A stretch of DNA of 15,361 nucleotides. Origin: Calditrichia bacterium. Its GTDB lineage: Bacteria; Calditrichota; Calditrichia; RBG-13-44-9; J042. Below, piece by piece: positions 13,830 through 15,361 of this stretch. The DNA lies in the NCBI GenBank assembly GCA_030430345.1, contig JAUIFT010000008.1, positions 1 through 15,361 of the forward strand, read 5' to 3'. The position numbers were made by a program, and so were the translations under genes. Position 1 is the stretch's first letter, and each line of letters starts with the position of its first letter. The notes below the pieces were generated by a model, which had not been told where the DNA came from, searched no databases, and saw only the letters and a list, made by a program, of their open reading frames with translations.

Positions 13830-15224
13830 TTAATTGATGCGGGAGCCGTTCAGGGAAGTGGTATTCAGTGAGAATTGTTTCTTGTATTGATTCGGCGTCA
13901 TCAAAACATGCTTTTTGAAAATAGCATTGAAAGTCGACTTCGAATTGAAGCCGGAATCGTAGGCGATCGCCAGAATGGTCAGATGGTGGCAGGCAGGATC
14001 GGTCAGCTTTTCCCGGGCAGAATTGACCCGGTATTCGTTAATGAAGTCATAGAAGTTCTTTTTCAATCCATGATTTAATACTACGGTAAGATCTTTCGGT
14101 TTGATCTTCAGTCTTTCGGCCAGTTTTCCAAGGGTGAGCTCCGCATCGAGATGGGGTTGCTCGCTGTCCATCAATCTGGTTAGCTGGTGGCTGTAGCGGA
14201 GGAGATCCGGTTCGGAAATACTGCGGGTATATTCTGCCGGCTTTGCTTCTTGTTGTCTGGTCATTCGCTGAAAGTACAACACTTCAAAACAGAAAGCATA
14301 CATGAAAATTGCGATTAGCAGCCAAAGGGGGTAGTAAGTATAGTGAGCCATGGCGAGATCGAAAAAGATAAGATTGATAGCATGAATAACTGCCCAACCG
14401 GCAAAAAATAGCGACATGATAACAAGGAATTTTTGTGGCCAGAATGTCCCGCTTAATAGTTTCCGAAATGTAGCGTCAGTCTTCCCTGCTAAGTTTCGAT
14501 AAGCAGCGAAGATGTAAACAAAAGCGAGGACAATCGCAATACTTTGTTCCCAATTGTAGATCGCCAGTGTTTCCGGGGCAAGATAGACGGCTTTCTTTTC
14601 CCCCGCCGGCATCAGAAACATTGTCGCCTGATGGATAAGACCTAAAAGCAGCGGCAGAAAATGCAGATATTCTCTGCGGAAAATTTTTCCCGGAGGGTTA
14701 AGTATCGCACGGGTATAAAAATAAATCGCCGGACCGAGGATAAGAATGAAGGAGATTGGGAGAAAAACCAGGGCGGAGCTGTCGGTTAAAAAATAGCTGA
14801 AGCTGGCCAGGCGATTTTGAAAAGGATATAAAGCTAACGCGAAAACTATTAACCCGAGGAAGATATTGGCAAAGTTCTGGCGGGATTTCAGGAAGAGCAG
14901 AAGTGCAAGGAAGATTCCCATGAGAAATGCCGGATACATCAGGCGGTCATAAATCGTTATATTCTGCTGATTCTGGCGAAAAAAGATCGAAAAAATATTG
15001 GCCATCTTCCCGGAAAAGCCCTCTTTAACGGGAATTAACTGCATACTGCAACTGGGGCAATTGCCGGGAGTATCCAGCACATTGAGGTCGCTGCGGCAGC
15101 CGCAGGGGGGACAGTAGTATTCTTGATGTTCATTTTCTGACAGGGCAGTATGTGCTTGATGCGCCGGCATAACCGGGACATTCGCTGCTGCAAAAATAAA
15201 CAGGAAGATGATAAGGCTCTTCAT
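13830..15224 (-). CDS. membrane-bound AraC-family regulator with exported metal ribbon and seven helices
   Basis: The product has 464 residues. Residues 1-27 look like a signal peptide. Residues 36-65 are a cysteine ribbon, YYCPPCGC ... PGNCPSCSM (Cys38, 41, 56, 59, extra Cys43), with the same spacing as in the neighbouring DJ-1/PfpI protein. Seven membrane helices follow at about 98-114, 117-134, 150-171, 186-205, 228-243, 265-287 and 298-316. Residues 340-455 are an AraC-type double helix-turn-helix, with LTLGKLAERLKIKPKDLT in the first half and YDSGFNSKSTFNAIFKKH and MTPNQYKK in the second. With a cleaved signal and seven helices, the ribbon is outside and the DNA-binding domain inside, as a transmembrane one-component sensor needs. 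The start at 15224 has no strong ribosome site, but it is the one that yields the signal peptide. It probably controls the genes downstream, and perhaps itself. Confidence 0.88.
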   Translation of the reverse strand: MKSLIIFLFIFAAANVPVMPAHQAHTALSENEHQEYYCPPCGCRSDLNVLDTPGNCPSCSMQLIPVKEGFSGKMANIFSIFFRQNQQNITIYDRLMYPAFLMGIFLALLLFLKSRQNFANIFLGLIVFALALYPFQNRLASFSYFLTDSSALVFLPISFILILGPAIYFYTRAILNPPGKIFRREYLHFLPLLLGLIHQATMFLMPAGEKKAVYLAPETLAIYNWEQSIAIVLAFVYIFAAYRNLAGKTDATFRKLLSGTFWPQKFLVIMSLFFAGWAVIHAINLIFFDLAMAHYTYYPLWLLIAIFMYAFCFEVLYFQRMTRQQEAKPAEYTRSISEPDLLRYSHQLTRLMDSEQPHLDAELTLGKLAERLKIKPKDLTVVLNHGLKKNFYDFINEYRVNSAREKLTDPACHHLTILAIAYDSGFNSKSTFNAIFKKHVLMTPNQYKKQFSLNTTSLNGSRIN

Positions 15225-15361
15225 GAAATTGGTCCGGAAAGATATTTATCCAATAGTTCTGGCTTTGAATAGTATATGCTCAAGGCAGATAATATCAAGT
15301 TTTTGTCGCGCAACATTTTCTATTACCGGAAAAAATGCATGGGGGTTTCAATAATGGGAGA
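15225..15361. other. upstream region of the AraC-type gene
   Basis: This 137-base, AT-rich stretch presumably carries the promoter of the minus-strand regulator. No promoter or repeat stands out. An ATG at 15354 preceded by GGGGG (15341-15345) could open a plus-strand gene, but only two codons are visible, so nothing is called. Confidence 0.4.

Noticed and set aside
15354..15361. Start of a plus-strand gene at the right edge
   Set aside because: An ATG behind GGGGG is visible but only two full codons follow.

Overview
The window looks like chromosomal DNA of a Gram-negative bacterium. Outer-membrane barrel, periplasmic and lipoprotein-type products are present. The style of several families (an 800-residue FtsX/MacB-type permease, a membrane-bound AraC regulator, a peptidase/TolB-propeller/barrel fusion, a pentaheme cytochrome) suggests the Fibrobacterota-Chlorobiota-Bacteroidota group, perhaps Calditrichota or a KSB1-like lineage. 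That placement is from memory of these families; no rRNA or other marker gene is present.

Layout. (1) Positions 1-2154 hold a divergent pair: a P-loop NTPase of the nSTAND1 type (minus strand, cut by the left edge of the window) and a stand-alone CHAT-domain protease (plus strand). Both begin with a short basic leader followed by the same kind of glycine/asparagine-rich beta-strand repeat. They are separated by a 478-base intergenic region with repeats, a perfect hairpin and a G-free tract. This pair is the best candidate here for a little-described immunity or cell-suicide system. (2) Positions 2219-2244 carry a perfect palindrome terminator. Beyond it, 2308-5409 (minus) is one long reading frame for a secreted gluzincin-type peptidase domain, a six-bladed TolB-like propeller and an outer-membrane barrel. 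An in-frame TAG at 4891-4893 breaks it, just after the last predicted zinc ligand. (3) Positions 5852-10102 (plus) hold three overlapping genes: a penicillin-acylase-family N-terminal-nucleophile hydrolase, a small four-helix membrane protein and a pentaheme c-type cytochrome. They end at a 13-bp hairpin terminator shared with the convergent block. (4) Positions 10378-15224 (minus) hold, in transcription order, a seven-helix membrane-bound AraC-type regulator, an exported DJ-1/PfpI-family protein and an FtsX/MacB-type permease.

How the genes may work together. In block 4 the regulator and the DJ-1/PfpI protein carry the same variant metal-ribbon module at their exported N-termini, and an imperfect inverted repeat lies between the two genes. 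Together they resemble a GlxA/FtrA-type regulator (amidotransferase-like sensor plus AraC helix-turn-helix) split across the inner membrane; the permease would be a possible target. In block 1 the NTPase is expected to switch on a signal and the CHAT protease to act as effector, with the common N-terminal tag as a possible contact surface. Both proposals are inferences from domain content and gene order.
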